Shown here: piece by piece, positions 33,346-42,367 of the stretch
Layout: every line of letters starts with the position of its first letter
How positions within the stretch are numbered: the stretch's first letter is position 1
Origin: Roseovarius litoreus
Lineage (GTDB): Bacteria > Pseudomonadota > Alphaproteobacteria > Rhodobacterales > Rhodobacteraceae
Length of the DNA stretch: 64,000 nt
Assembly (NCBI RefSeq): GCF_900142765.1
Contig: NZ_FRCB01000003.1
Location: 310,001 to 374,000 of the forward strand
Direction: 5' to 3'
The notes under the pieces: model-generated
The model's database searches: none
Told to the model about the DNA's origin: nothing
The model's input: the letters and a program-made list of their open reading frames with translations, nothing else
Made by a program: the position numbers and the translations under genes

Positions 33346-33386
33346 GTTTTTGCCGTTAATACAGGGGGTTGAGGCTGATTCGCGGC

Positions 33387-34178
33387 TCAGCTCCGCCGCC
33401 GCGTCCGTTTCGGTGCCGGCTTGCCGGGTTTCTTCGGCGCGTCCTCGGACTTTTCGCCCAGCTGATCGCGCAGGATCCGTGGCCGGATCTCCTCGACCGC
33501 CCCGGGCTTCAGCGTGCCCAGCTGGAACGGCCCATAGGACACCCGGATCAGCCGGTTGACACTCAGCCCCACAGCCTCCATCGCGCGGCGCACCTCGCGG
33601 TTGCGCCCTTCGCGGATCCCCACCGTGACCCAGGCGTTGGCGCCTTGTTGGCGGTCCAGCGTCACGATCATTGGCTGGAATTTTTCTCCATCGATAACAA
33701 GGCCTTGGCGTAGCGGTGCAAAGGTATCGTCGGTCGGCCTGCCATTGACGCGCACCCGGTAGCGGCGCAGCCATCCGGTCGAGGGCAGCTCCAGCTTGCG
33801 CTTGAGTCCGCCATCATTGGTCAGCAGCAACAGCCCTTCGGAATTGATGTCCAGCCGGCCCACGCTCATCACCCGCGGCAGGTCCTCGGGCAGCTCGTCA
33901 AAGATCGTCGGTCGGCCCTGTTCGTCCTTGTTGGTCGTCACCAACCCTGTCGGCTTGTGATAGAGCCACAGCCTCTGCGGTTCCGGCGCGCGCAGATCGC
34001 GGCCATCCACCGCGATCCGGTCCTTGTCCGTCACATTCAGCGCCGCCCGGTCGATCTTCTTTCCATTGACCGTAACCCGCCCCGCCTCGATCATGCGCTC
34101 CGCCTCGCGGCGACTGGCCAGCCCGGCCCGCGCGATCACCTTGGCGATCCGGTCGCCTTTATGCGTGTTCTCTGTCAT
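33387..34178 (-). CDS. rluB: 23S rRNA pseudouridine synthase, RluB/RsuA family
   Basis: A 263-residue RNA-modifying enzyme. An N-terminal S4 domain (RIAKVIARAGLASRREAERMIEAGRV) precedes the catalytic domain with the Asp-containing motif GRLDINSEGLLLLTNDG and GRNREVRRAMEAVG. The Lys/Arg/Pro-rich tail after residue 240 is likely disordered and RNA-binding. RluB makes pseudouridine 2605 in 23S rRNA; RluE or RluF specificity cannot be excluded by eye. The start MTENTHKGDR avoids a long overlap with tadA on the other strand. Confidence 0.88.
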   Translation of the reverse strand: MTENTHKGDRIAKVIARAGLASRREAERMIEAGRVTVNGKKIDRAALNVTDKDRIAVDGRDLRAPEPQRLWLYHKPTGLVTTNKDEQGRPTIFDELPEDLPRVMSVGRLDINSEGLLLLTNDGGLKRKLELPSTGWLRRYRVRVNGRPTDDTFAPLRQGLVIDGEKFQPMIVTLDRQQGANAWVTVGIREGRNREVRRAMEAVGLSVNRLIRVSYGPFQLGTLKPGAVEEIRPRILRDQLGEKSEDAPKKPGKPAPKRTRRRS

Positions 34179-34241
34179 GGCGCAGGGCTTAGCGCAAAGC
34201 CGGGCCTTGCGAAAGCGCCGAGTGCGGGGCAAGACACCTGC

Positions 34242-34715
34242 ATGAGTTTTGCAAGCCATATGGACGCGGCCCTTGCCGAAGCCCGCGCCGCCGCCGCTCG
34301 CGGCGAGGTGCCTGTGGGCGCCGTTCTGGTGGATCCTAAGGGTCGGGTCGTGGCGCGCGCCGGCAACCGCACCCGCGAACTCAGCGATCCCACCGCCCAT
34401 GCCGAGATCCTTGTCATCCGCGAGGCCTGCGCCGCTGAGGGCAGCGAAAGACTGCCCGGGTACGCTCTTTACGTCACGCTCGAGCCTTGTGCGATGTGCG
34501 CCACTGCCATATCCGCGGCCCGCATCGCGCGGCTTTACTATGGCGCGTCCGATCCCAAGTCGGGGGGCGTGGCGCATGGTGCGCGGGTGTTCTCGCACCC
34601 GCAGTGCCACCATGTCCCCGAGATCTACGATGGCATCGCCGCAGCCGAGGCCGAAGCCCTACTCAAGGCCTTTTTCCGCGACCGGCGCGAGGGCGGCGCG
34701 CGCCCCGACCTCTGA
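34242..34715 (+). CDS. tadA: tRNA-specific adenosine deaminase TadA
   Basis: A 157-residue zinc deaminase that converts A34 to inosine in tRNA-Arg(ACG). The HAE motif (PTAHAEILVIREA) and PCAMC (TLEPCAMCATAI) supply the zinc ligands and the catalytic Glu. It starts 63 bases from rluB on the opposite strand, sharing a short divergent promoter region. The start at 34242 gives normal length. Confidence 0.95.
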   Translation: MSFASHMDAALAEARAAAARGEVPVGAVLVDPKGRVVARAGNRTRELSDPTAHAEILVIREACAAEGSERLPGYALYVTLEPCAMCATAISAARIARLYYGASDPKSGGVAHGARVFSHPQCHHVPEIYDGIAAAEAEALLKAFFRDRREGGARPDL

Positions 34716-34731
34716 GACCGGGGCAGGAGGG

Positions 34732-35427
34732 TCAGATCTCGATCGGGGTCATGACCTGCGGCTCGATCACATCGACATCCGGCAGCGCCTTGATGAGCGT
34801 CTCGGCGGATTGTTCGAGGATCGGGAAGGTCTTGTAGTGACAGGGAATTACCGTCTTGAAATCAAAGAAGGTTTTCGCCGCATAGGCCGCACGGCGCATG
34901 TCCATCGTGAAATGCCCCCCGGCACAGAGAATGCCGATATCGGGCGCGTGCAGATCGTTGAACACCTTCATGTCGGCCATCACATCCGTATCGCCCGAGA
35001 CATAGATCGTATGTCCTTCACCGGCGATCATGTACCCGCATTCGGTGCCGGGTACATTGGGTCCGCCGGTGCCGCCGCCCATCGAGCTTGAATGCACCGC
35101 GTGCACCATCGTCACCATCGCACCACCCAGATCCACCGTGCCGCCCTTGTTGAAGCCCACGGTCTCGATCCCTTCGGTTTCTTCCCAATAGGACATCAGA
35201 TCGTATTGCCCGACGACCGGCACGCCAAGCTCTTTGGCCAGACGTGGCAGATCGCCCGCGTGATCGAAATGCGCATGGGTCAGCAGGATATGGGTCGCCC
35301 CTTCGATGGCGGGTTTGTGCTGCTCCGGCTCCAGCATCGGATTGCCGGTCAGCCATGGATCGATCAGAAGAACCAGACCTCCGATCTCGAGCCGGAATGA
35401 CGCATGTCCAAGCCATGTGATTTTCAT
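34732..35427 (-). CDS. UPF0173 metal-dependent hydrolase (metallo-beta-lactamase fold)
   Basis: A 231-residue soluble protein starting MKITWLGHASFRLE, the standard opening of UPF0173. The di-metal motif is THAHFDHAGD, with further ligands in the YVSGDTDVM and CHYKTFP regions. Substrates of this conserved family are not established. It is convergent with tadA (16 bases apart) and divergent from the ceramidase-like gene. Confidence 0.92.
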   Translation of the reverse strand: MKITWLGHASFRLEIGGLVLLIDPWLTGNPMLEPEQHKPAIEGATHILLTHAHFDHAGDLPRLAKELGVPVVGQYDLMSYWEETEGIETVGFNKGGTVDLGGAMVTMVHAVHSSSMGGGTGGPNVPGTECGYMIAGEGHTIYVSGDTDVMADMKVFNDLHAPDIGILCAGGHFTMDMRRAAYAAKTFFDFKTVIPCHYKTFPILEQSAETLIKALPDVDVIEPQVMTPIEI

Positions 35428-35485
35428 GTATCTCTCCCTATCTGTTGCCCTCACACTACCCATCCCGCTGCCGGAGAAAAGCCCC

Positions 35486-36148
35486 ATGGAGTGGACGCGC
35501 CACATTGACGGCTATTGCGAACGTCTGGACCCCGGCTATTGGGGCGAGCCGATCAATGCCGTGACCAATGCCGCGTTTTTGTTGGTTGCGCTCATCATGT
35601 GGCGCAGGTTGGGGAATGCACCGCTGCCGCTGGCGCGCGTGCTGGTGGTTATCCTGGCCGCGATCGGGCTTGGGTCGTTCCTGTTTCACACACATGCGCA
35701 GGTCTGGTCGGCGCTGGCCGATGTGCTGCCGATCATGGCGTTCGTGCTGGTCTATATCTATGCCGCGAACCGCGCATTCTGGCGCAAGGGGCGGCTGGCG
35801 TCGGTCTTCGGGGTAGGGGTCGCCATCGCGCTGTCGGTGGCGCTGATCCCGGTGCTGGCGGTCATCCCGCTCATCGGCGTGTCGGCCAGCTATTTGCCGC
35901 TGCCCTTGCTGATCGCGGGCTATGGTCTGGCCTTGCGGTCGCGGGCGCCGGACACGGCGCGGGGTCTGTTGATCGGCGCGGGGCTGTTGGTGGTCTCGTT
36001 GATGTTCCGCAGTCTTGATCAGGTGGTCTGCGATATCCTGCCCTTCGGGACGCATTTCGGCTGGCATTTGCTCAACGCGGTGATGCTGGGCTGGATGATC
36101 GAGGTTTACCGCCGCCATATGCTTGCACCGCCTCTGCCCCGGCGCTAA
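35486..36148 (+). CDS. Ceramidase-family (CREST) integral membrane hydrolase
   Basis: A 220-residue membrane protein of about seven helices. The N-terminal HIDGYCERLDPGYWGEPINAVTNAAF and the motifs GSFLFHTHAQVWSALADVLP and SLDQVVCDILPFGTHFGWHLLNA fit the alkaline-ceramidase/CREST superfamily, with S, D and three His as the zinc site. It should cleave an amide in a membrane lipid; sphingolipids are rare in this group, so the true substrate may be another acylated lipid. It lies 33 bases before gatC in the same direction. Confidence 0.85.
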   Translation: MEWTRHIDGYCERLDPGYWGEPINAVTNAAFLLVALIMWRRLGNAPLPLARVLVVILAAIGLGSFLFHTHAQVWSALADVLPIMAFVLVYIYAANRAFWRKGRLASVFGVGVAIALSVALIPVLAVIPLIGVSASYLPLPLLIAGYGLALRSRAPDTARGLLIGAGLLVVSLMFRSLDQVVCDILPFGTHFGWHLLNAVMLGWMIEVYRRHMLAPPLPRR

Positions 36149-36181
36149 AGGCTTGGGCGACTGAAAAACGGAGATTGATGC

Positions 36182-36469
36182 ATGTCGATCGACAAGGATA
36201 CCGCCGCCAAGGTGGCCAAGCTGGCCCGCATCCGCGTGGAAGACGACGCCCTGCCGGCATTGGCGCAGGAGTTCAATGACATCCTGGGCTTTATCGAGCA
36301 GTTGAACGAGGTGGACGTGGACGGGATCGAACCGATGACCAGCGTCACGCCGATGCGGCTCAAACGTCGCGAGGACGTGGTGACCGAAGGCGGCATGGTC
36401 GACAAGGTTCTGTCCAACGCGCCCGATGCCCGCGAGGGGTTCTTTGCCGTGCCGAAGGTGGTCGAGTGA
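36182..36469 (+). CDS. gatC: Aspartyl/glutamyl-tRNA amidotransferase subunit C
   Basis: A 95-residue stabilising subunit of GatCAB, which converts Glu-tRNA(Gln) (and Asp-tRNA(Asn)) to the amidated form. The sequence [34 protein letters not shown] and the closing [12 protein letters not shown] are family-typical. Its TGA overlaps the gatA ATG (ATGA). The gatB gene is not in the window. Confidence 0.96.
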   Translation: MSIDKDTAAKVAKLARIRVEDDALPALAQEFNDILGFIEQLNEVDVDGIEPMTSVTPMRLKRREDVVTEGGMVDKVLSNAPDAREGFFAVPKVVE

Positions 36470-37950
36470 TGACTGATCTGAACAAACTGACGATTGCCGA
36501 AGCCCGCGACGCGCTGCGCAAAGGGGATGTGACCAGCCTCGAATTGACCGAGGCATGTCTGACCGAAATCGAAGGCGCGGGCGCGCTCAACGCCTTTGTG
36601 CATGACACCTCGGATCTGGCGCGCGAACAGGCCCGTGCTGCCGATGTGCGGATCAAGGCCGGCGATGCGCCGTCCCTGTGCGGCATTCCCTTGGGCATCA
36701 AGGACCTTTTCTGCACCCGCGGCGTTCCGAGCCAGGCGGCAAGCGCGATCCTTGAAGGGTTCCGCCCGGAATATGAATCCACCGTCACGCAAAACCTGTT
36801 CGATGCGGGTGCCGTGATGCTGGGCAAGCTGAACATGGACGAGTTCGCCATGGGCTCGTCCAATGAAACATCGGTCTACGGCAATGCGGTGAACCCCTGG
36901 AAAGTGGACGACCGGCAGCTGACCCCGGGCGGCTCGTCCGGAGGGTCGGCCGCTGCGGTGGCCGCCGATCTGTGTCTTGCAGCCACCGGCACCGATACCG
37001 GCGGCTCGATCCGCCAGCCTGCAGCCTTCACCGGCATCACCGGGATCAAGCCTACCTATGGGCGGTGTTCGCGGTGGGGCATCGTGGCTTTCGCCTCGTC
37101 GCTCGATCAGGCAGGACCGATGACCAAGACGGTGCGCGATTCCGCCATCATGCTGCAGACGATGTGCGGCCATGACCCCAAGGATTCCACCAGCGCCGAT
37201 ATCCCGGTGCCGGATTTCGAAGCCATGCTGACCGGCGACATCAAGGGCAAGGTGATCGGCATTCCTCGCGAATACCGCATGGACGGGATGCCTGCCGAGA
37301 TCGAAAAGCTTTGGGCAGATGGCAGCGCGATGCTGAAAGATGCCGGGGCCGAGATCCGCGATATCTCTCTTCCGCACACGAAATATGCGTTGCCCGCTTA
37401 TTACGTGATTGCCCCTGCCGAAGCGTCTTCGAACCTCGCGCGCTATGATGGTGTGCGCTACGGACACCGCGCGCGGCTGGAACAGGGCGACGGCATTACC
37501 GAGATGTACGAGAAAACCCGTGCCGAGGGCTTCGGTGACGAGGTCAAGCGCCGTGTCATGGTCGGCACCTATGTGCTCTCGGCTGGTTTCTACGATGCCT
37601 ACTACAACCGCGCCCGCAAGGTCCGCACCCTGATCAAGCGCGATTTCGAACAGGTTTTCGATGCGGGTGTCGATGCCATCCTGACACCTGCCACGCCCTC
37701 GGCGGCGTTCGGACTGGGCGAAATGGCCAATGCCGATCCGGTGCAGATGTATCTCAACGATGTCTTTACCGTGACCGTGAACCTTGCCGGCTTGCCCGGA
37801 ATCGCCGTGCCGGCCGGCATCGATGCCAAGGGGCTGCCCCTTGGGCTGCAGCTCATCGGGCGCCCGTGGGAAGAGGGCGATCTGCTGAATACGGCCTATG
37901 CGCTCGAACAGGCGGCAGGCTTTGTGGCAAAGCCTGAAAAATGGTGGTAA
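36469..37950 (+). CDS. gatA: Aspartyl/glutamyl-tRNA amidotransferase subunit A
   Basis: A 493-residue amidase-signature enzyme that releases ammonia from glutamine for tRNA-dependent amidation. The Ser-cisSer-Lys triad is visible: Lys in [12 protein letters not shown], the two Ser in [14 protein letters not shown] and [11 protein letters not shown]. Length is normal. It is translationally coupled to gatC. The long reverse-strand ORF over this gene is a high-GC shadow. Confidence 0.97.
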   Translation: MTDLNKLTIAEARDALRKGDVTSLELTEACLTEIEGAGALNAFVHDTSDLAREQARAADVRIKAGDAPSLCGIPLGIKDLFCTRGVPSQAASAILEGFRPEYESTVTQNLFDAGAVMLGKLNMDEFAMGSSNETSVYGNAVNPWKVDDRQLTPGGSSGGSAAAVAADLCLAATGTDTGGSIRQPAAFTGITGIKPTYGRCSRWGIVAFASSLDQAGPMTKTVRDSAIMLQTMCGHDPKDSTSADIPVPDFEAMLTGDIKGKVIGIPREYRMDGMPAEIEKLWADGSAMLKDAGAEIRDISLPHTKYALPAYYVIAPAEASSNLARYDGVRYGHRARLEQGDGITEMYEKTRAEGFGDEVKRRVMVGTYVLSAGFYDAYYNRARKVRTLIKRDFEQVFDAGVDAILTPATPSAAFGLGEMANADPVQMYLNDVFTVTVNLAGLPGIAVPAGIDAKGLPLGLQLIGRPWEEGDLLNTAYALEQAAGFVAKPEKWW

Positions 37951-37989
37951 ACCCGACGGCAAAACGTCCTTGATTGCAGGGTAAGACAA

Positions 37990-38709
37990 ATGCGTTTCTT
38001 TCTGTGTGCAGCGGGTCTTCTGGCGCTGAGCGCCTGTTCCCCGGCAGTCCCTGACAGCGCGGCTGGCGTGGGCTTTGGCGATTACGACGCCTATCAGGCC
38101 GAGCAACAGGCGCGCGACGCCCGTCTGGCAGGCACGGCGCTGCCATCGCCGATGGCTGTGTCGTCAGAGCCGCTTGATGGCGGAACACCGCAAACCGGGG
38201 ATGCATCGGATCTGGTGGCCGAAACGCAGGCCGCCTTGCGCGAACAGGCGTTGAATTCCGGGCAGCCTGTGCTGAATGCCGATCCCTCGAACCCACCGCC
38301 GCAGACCGTGACAACCGCCACCGGCATGTCGGTCGAGACCAATTTCGACGCGGTCAGCGCCGAACGCTCGATCGAAAGCGACGCGGCGCTGATCGCGCAG
38401 AATCGTGCCCGCTACAAGGTGGTCGAACCCGAGGCGCTGCCTGCCCGCACCGGCAGTGAGCCGAATATCGTGCAATATGCCCTGTCGAGCACGCATCCCG
38501 TGGGCACCCGCGTCTATAGCCGCGTCGGAGTCAACAGTCAGGCCCGGTTCCAGCGCAATTGTGCGGGCTACACCTCGCCCGACAAGGCCCAGATCGACTT
38601 CATGTCCAAGGGCGGCCCGCAGCGTGACCGGATGGGCCTTGACCCTGACGGCGATGGCTATGCCTGCGGCTGGGATCCCAGCCCGTTCCGCAAGGCGCTT
38701 GGCGGGTAA
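37990..38709 (+). CDS. Lipoprotein with C-terminal Excalibur-like calcium motif
   Basis: A 239-residue protein with a lipobox (LLALSAC, Cys 16), a long low-complexity Ala/Gln/Pro region, and a C-terminal segment NCAGYTSPDKAQIDFMSKGG ending in GLDPDGDGYACGWDP. The DPDGDGYAC loop with two Cys matches the Excalibur calcium-binding motif of surface proteins. The function is unknown; an envelope-associated role is inferred. It follows gatA by 39 bases and may be co-transcribed with the amidase that follows. Confidence 0.8.
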   Translation: MRFFLCAAGLLALSACSPAVPDSAAGVGFGDYDAYQAEQQARDARLAGTALPSPMAVSSEPLDGGTPQTGDASDLVAETQAALREQALNSGQPVLNADPSNPPPQTVTTATGMSVETNFDAVSAERSIESDAALIAQNRARYKVVEPEALPARTGSEPNIVQYALSSTHPVGTRVYSRVGVNSQARFQRNCAGYTSPDKAQIDFMSKGGPQRDRMGLDPDGDGYACGWDPSPFRKALGG

Positions 38710-38736
38710 CGGCCCTTGGCTGCCTCCGGGCCGTCG

Positions 38737-39414
38737 ATGATGGAGCACCCTTCGCCCAGTTTCGGGGCGCGCCGGGGCGATGCACAGCCGGATATGATCG
38801 TGCTGCATTACACGGCCATGCAGACGGCCGAGGCGGCACTGCAGCGTCTGTGCGATGCCCAAGCCGAGGTGTCGGCCCATTACCTGATTTGTGAGCGTGG
38901 GCGTGTCTGGCGTCTGGTGGACGAGGCCGCGCGTGCATGGCACGCCGGGGCAGGGCAGTGGGGGGATGTGACCGATGTCAATTCCCGCTCGATCGGCATC
39001 GAACTGGCCAATCCCGGCACGCATCCTTTCCCCGAGCCGCAGATGCGCGCGCTCGAAGAGCTGATGCAGGCGATTATGCAGCGTTGGTCGATCACGCCCG
39101 AACGGGTGATCGCTCATTCCGACATGGCCCCCACCCGCAAATCCGATCCCGGCCCGCGTTTCGACTGGCGCAGGCTGGCGCGCCAGGGTCTCAGCGTCTG
39201 GCCGCAAGCGGGGGCACCTGCTGATGATTTTCTTGGGGCGGCGCGGCAATTCGGTTATGCGCTGCCGCCTGAGGGGGACGAGGCCACACTCCTTGGCGCG
39301 TTCCGTCAACGGTTCCGGCCATGGGCGTCGGGGGCGCTGGATGACACCGATCGCGCCTTGATCGCCGATCTGGCCGCGCGCTTCCCGGTTGACCGCGCGC
39401 CGCACGATGCCTAG
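38737..39414 (+). CDS. N-acetylmuramoyl-L-alanine amidase, AmiD type (Amidase_2)
   Basis: A 225-residue zinc amidase that cuts the MurNAc-L-Ala bond in peptidoglycan or anhydro-muropeptides. Zinc ligands lie in IVLHYTAM and VIAHSDMAPTRKSDPGP, and NSRSIGIELANPG is conserved. The C-terminal part (from about 150) resembles the small helical domain of AmiD. No signal peptide is evident, so it may be a cytoplasmic AmpD-like recycling enzyme. ATG 38737 is chosen; TTG 38716 and ATG 38740 are possible. The stop lies only 7 bases before the RNase P RNA. Confidence 0.88.
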   Translation: MMEHPSPSFGARRGDAQPDMIVLHYTAMQTAEAALQRLCDAQAEVSAHYLICERGRVWRLVDEAARAWHAGAGQWGDVTDVNSRSIGIELANPGTHPFPEPQMRALEELMQAIMQRWSITPERVIAHSDMAPTRKSDPGPRFDWRRLARQGLSVWPQAGAPADDFLGAARQFGYALPPEGDEATLLGAFRQRFRPWASGALDDTDRALIADLAARFPVDRAPHDA

Positions 39415-39421
39415 ATGCAGG

Positions 39422-39831
39422 ATGCGCGGAAGGCTGGATGGCCGCGGGGGTCCGCCCCCGAGGAAAGTCCGGACTCCACAAGACAACGGTGCCGGGTAAC
39501 GCCCGGCCGGGGAAACCCGAGGGAAAGCGCCACAGAGAACAGACCGCCCCGCAGCTGCGCAAGCGTCTGCACGGGTAAGGGTGAAACGGTGGAGTAAGAG
39601 CCCACCGCGGGGCTGGCAACAGCCCCGGCATGGCAAGCCCCACCGGGAGCAATGCCGAATAGGGATCGCGCGCGGGGTTCAGGTCGGGCAACCGATACCG
39701 CCCGCAGGGACGTCTTGCCCCAGCGATCCGGGTTGGCAGCTTGAGGTGTCGTGGCAACACGGCGCCCAGACGAATGGTCATCCAAGGGGGCGACCCCTGG
39801 ACAGAATCCGGCTTACAGGCCTTCCGCGCAT
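39422..39831 (+). ncRNA. rnpB: RNase P RNA (bacterial class A)
   Basis: The 410-nt region contains the universal core GAGGAAAGTCCGGACTCCAC near the 5' end, GGTAACGCCCGG, CGAGGGAAAGCGCCACAGAGA, GTGAAACGGTGGAGTAAGAG, AGCAATGCCGAATAGGGATC, and the 3' core ACAGAATCCGGCTTACAG. The ends pair as P1: ATGCGCGGAAGGC (39422-39434) with GCCTTCCGCGCAT (39819-39831). It is the catalytic subunit for tRNA 5' maturation. The boundaries are set from P1 pairing and may be off by a few bases. Confidence 0.97.
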
Positions 39832-39949
39832 GATATTCTGAGGCATTTTTCGCCGCTTGAGCCGATGCATGTTCTGCCTCTAGGTACGTTTGTCGTCTCA
39901 GCCTCTTGGCGTCTCTTTTCAATGCCGAAGGCCGCGCTAATATAGCGCC

Positions 39950-40459
39950 ATGCCGTATGAATGGACCTTCGATACAGACACCGCGCGCGCCTCCAGCCTC
40001 AAGCTCTGGCCGCATCGTTCGCTGCCCCGCAAGGGCTTCGCGGCGTTTATCCTTGCGACCTTCGGGATGATCACCATCCCGCTTTATCCCTTGCTTGGAA
40101 CGGTTGTCCTATGGGGTCTTTTGCCTTTTCTGCTGATGGCGGTCGGCGGCATATGGTGGGCGCTCGAGCGCTCTTACCGCGATGCCGAGATCACCGAGGA
40201 ATTGCAGATCGATCCCGAACAGGTGCATCTGGTGCGCGTCAATCCCGGTGGCCGCGTTCAGGAGTGGGATTGTCAAAGCTATTGGGCCAAGGCGCAGATG
40301 CACCCCACGGGCGGGCCTGTCGCACATTATATCACGCTCAAAGGCAAGGGCCGCGAGGTCGAAATCGGGGCGTTTCTGTCCGAAGACGAACGCAAGGCGC
40401 TTTACGCTGAACTGGTGGACGCCTTGCGCATGGCCGCGCGGCCAGATCCCGCGCAATAG
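39950..40459 (+). CDS. DUF2244 inner-membrane protein
   Basis: A 169-residue protein with two membrane helices (about 30-70, KGFAAFILATFGMITIPLYP and VVLWGLLPFLLMAVGGIWWALERSY) followed by a soluble domain. SLKLWPHRSLPRKGF and the YRDAEITEELQIDPEQVHLVR segment are typical of DUF2244, a family common in alphaproteobacteria with unknown role, sometimes near cytochrome oxidase genes. It stands 118 bases after rnpB and is convergent with yqeY. Confidence 0.88.
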   Translation: MPYEWTFDTDTARASSLKLWPHRSLPRKGFAAFILATFGMITIPLYPLLGTVVLWGLLPFLLMAVGGIWWALERSYRDAEITEELQIDPEQVHLVRVNPGGRVQEWDCQSYWAKAQMHPTGGPVAHYITLKGKGREVEIGAFLSEDERKALYAELVDALRMAARPDPAQ

Positions 40460-40478
40460 CCCGGCACAGCGCCGTGTC

Positions 40479-40937
40479 TCATCCCAGTCTGGATTTCACC
40501 TTGGGCCCGACTGCGCCGAAATCCATCTGGCCGGCATACTTGTCTTTAAGCCGACCCATGATCTTGCCCATATCCCGGATCGACGTCGCGCCGGTTTCGG
40601 TGATCACGTCATCCACGGCCGTCTCGATTTCTTCCTCGGACAGCTGACGCGGCAGGAATTCCTCGATGATCGCGATTTCGCCCGCCTCACGCTCGGCAAG
40701 ATCGAGACGCCCGCCCTCTTCGTAGGCCCGCACACTTTCCTGACGCTGCTTGGTCATCTTTGCGAGGATCGCGAGAATATCGGTATCGGTCACACCGGAT
40801 GCATCATCCGTGCCCCGCCGCGCGATATCCTGATCCTTGATCGCGGCATTGATGAGCCGCAACGTGGTCAGCCGCGCCGTGTCCTTGTCTTTCATCGCCG
40901 TCTTGAGGGCCGTGTTGACCCTGTCTCGCAAATCCAT
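40479..40937 (-). CDS. yqeY: GatB/YqeY-domain protein
   Basis: A 152-residue helical protein homologous to the tRNA-binding tail of GatB. The start MDLRDRVNTALKTAMKDKD and the motifs ILAKMTKQRQESV, FLPRQLSEEEIETAV and KDKYAGQMDFG fit YqeY throughout. It may assist tRNA-dependent amidation or act on tRNA in another way. It is divergent from carA across a 187-base spacer. The longer reading to 41012 lacks homology. Confidence 0.93.
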   Translation of the reverse strand: MDLRDRVNTALKTAMKDKDTARLTTLRLINAAIKDQDIARRGTDDASGVTDTDILAILAKMTKQRQESVRAYEEGGRLDLAEREAGEIAIIEEFLPRQLSEEEIETAVDDVITETGATSIRDMGKIMGRLKDKYAGQMDFGAVGPKVKSRLG

Positions 40938-41124
40938 GCCGGTCCATCCCGCGCTGTGGTCACAAGTGGCCCACAATATAGAACTCCGTATCCGGAGACA
41001 AGGCAGCGTCATGCAGCAAAATACCTTGTTTTGAAGGGGTGCGAGATGGGCATCTTGTCCCTTGACCCTTGGCGGTCACCCTCATAGGTATACGCCAATT
41101 TGCCCAGACCCGGAGACTCACGCC

Positions 41125-42273
41125 ATGGCACATGCGACCCAAGACCGTCCCACCGCCTGTCTTGCTCTGGCCGATGGCACCCTGTTCTACGGCAAGGGCT
41201 TTGGCGCCACTGGCGAAACCACGGCCGAACTGTGCTTCAACACCGCGATGACCGGATATCAGGAGATCATGACCGACCCCTCCTATGCCGGGCAGGTGGT
41301 GACCTTCACCTTTCCCCATATCGGTAATGTCGGCGTCAATCCCGAGGATGACGAAACCGCCGATCCCGTGGCCGAGGGCATGGTCGTCAAATGGGATCCG
41401 ACCGAACCCAGCAGTTGGCGTGCGACCGAAACACTGGGTGAATGGCTGACGAAACGCGGGCGCATCGCGATCGGTGGGGTGGATACGCGTCGTCTGACCC
41501 GCGCGATCCGCCAGCAGGGCGCGCCGCATGTGGCGCTGGCCCATGACCCCGAGGGAAATTTCGACACCGCGGCACTTGTTGCCAAGGCGCGGGGCTTTGC
41601 CGGCCTCGAGGGCATGGACCTCGCGCGCCGCGTGACCTGTGCGCAATCCTACCGTTGGGATGAAATGCGGTGGGCTTGGCCCGATGGCTACACGCGCCAG
41701 ACCGAGGCCCGGCACAAGGTGGTCGCCGTGGATTACGGTGCCAAGCGCAACATCCTGCGGTGTCTGGCCAGCGTTGGCTGCGAAGTGACCGTTCTGCCCG
41801 CGACCGCCACCGCCGAAGACGTGCTGGCCCATAAACCGGATGGGGTGTTCCTGTCGAACGGCCCGGGCGATCCTGCAGCGACAGGCGCGTATGCGGTGCC
41901 GATGATTCAAGGTGTCCTCGATGCGGGATTGCCGGTGTTCGGGATTTGTCTGGGCCATCAGATGCTGGCGCTGGCCCTCGGCGCCAAGACCATCAAGATG
42001 AATCACGGACATCACGGAGCGAACCACCCCGTTAAGGATATGGAAACCGGCAAGGTCGAGATTACCTCGATGAATCATGGATTCGCAGTAGACAGCCAGA
42101 CGCTTCCGAAAGGCATCATGGAAACGCATGTGTCGCTTTTCGATGGATCCAATTGCGGCATCCGCATGATCGACCGCCCGGTGTTTTCGGTGCAGCACCA
42201 CCCCGAAGCCAGCCCGGGACCGCAAGACAGCTTCTATCTGTTTGAACGCTTCGCGGAGTCGATGGCGGGCTGA
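41125..42273 (+). CDS. carA: Carbamoyl-phosphate synthase small subunit
   Basis: A 382-residue glutamine amidotransferase subunit that feeds ammonia to CarB for arginine and pyrimidine synthesis. The N-terminal CPSase domain (MTGYQEIMTDPSYAGQ) precedes a class I GATase domain with LSNGPGDP, the nucleophile in GICLGHQMLALA and the His-Glu pair in QHHPEASPGP. The start at 41125 has GGAG about 9 bases upstream. carB is not in the window. Confidence 0.96.
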   Translation: MAHATQDRPTACLALADGTLFYGKGFGATGETTAELCFNTAMTGYQEIMTDPSYAGQVVTFTFPHIGNVGVNPEDDETADPVAEGMVVKWDPTEPSSWRATETLGEWLTKRGRIAIGGVDTRRLTRAIRQQGAPHVALAHDPEGNFDTAALVAKARGFAGLEGMDLARRVTCAQSYRWDEMRWAWPDGYTRQTEARHKVVAVDYGAKRNILRCLASVGCEVTVLPATATAEDVLAHKPDGVFLSNGPGDPAATGAYAVPMIQGVLDAGLPVFGICLGHQMLALALGAKTIKMNHGHHGANHPVKDMETGKVEITSMNHGFAVDSQTLPKGIMETHVSLFDGSNCGIRMIDRPVFSVQHHPEASPGPQDSFYLFERFAESMAG

Positions 42274-42284
42274 TCCGGTTCTTG

Positions 42285-42329
42285 TTTACCCTTCATTAAC
42301 CTCTGATTTACAAAGCCTTAACCCTTTAA
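42285..42329. promoter_or_regulatory. TTAA-rich CtrA-like sites before the GT2 gene
   Basis: TTTA-CCCTTCA-TTAA (42285-42299) matches the CtrA box TTAA-N7-TTAA with one mismatch. TTAACCCTTTAA (42318-42329) adds two further half-sites. They lie 39-83 bases before the glycosyltransferase start. Confidence 0.35.
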
Positions 42330-42367
42330 GTTCATGCTGCCTGAAAAGGTAACGGCAGGAGGCCGGC

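Noticed and set aside
36145..38106. 653-codon minus-strand ORF over gatC-gatA
   Set aside because: GatC and GatA are certain on the plus strand; this frame has shadow composition and no recognisable motif.
39191..40015. 274-codon minus-strand ORF covering rnpB
   Set aside because: The RNase P RNA explains the conservation of this stretch; the frame has no homology features.
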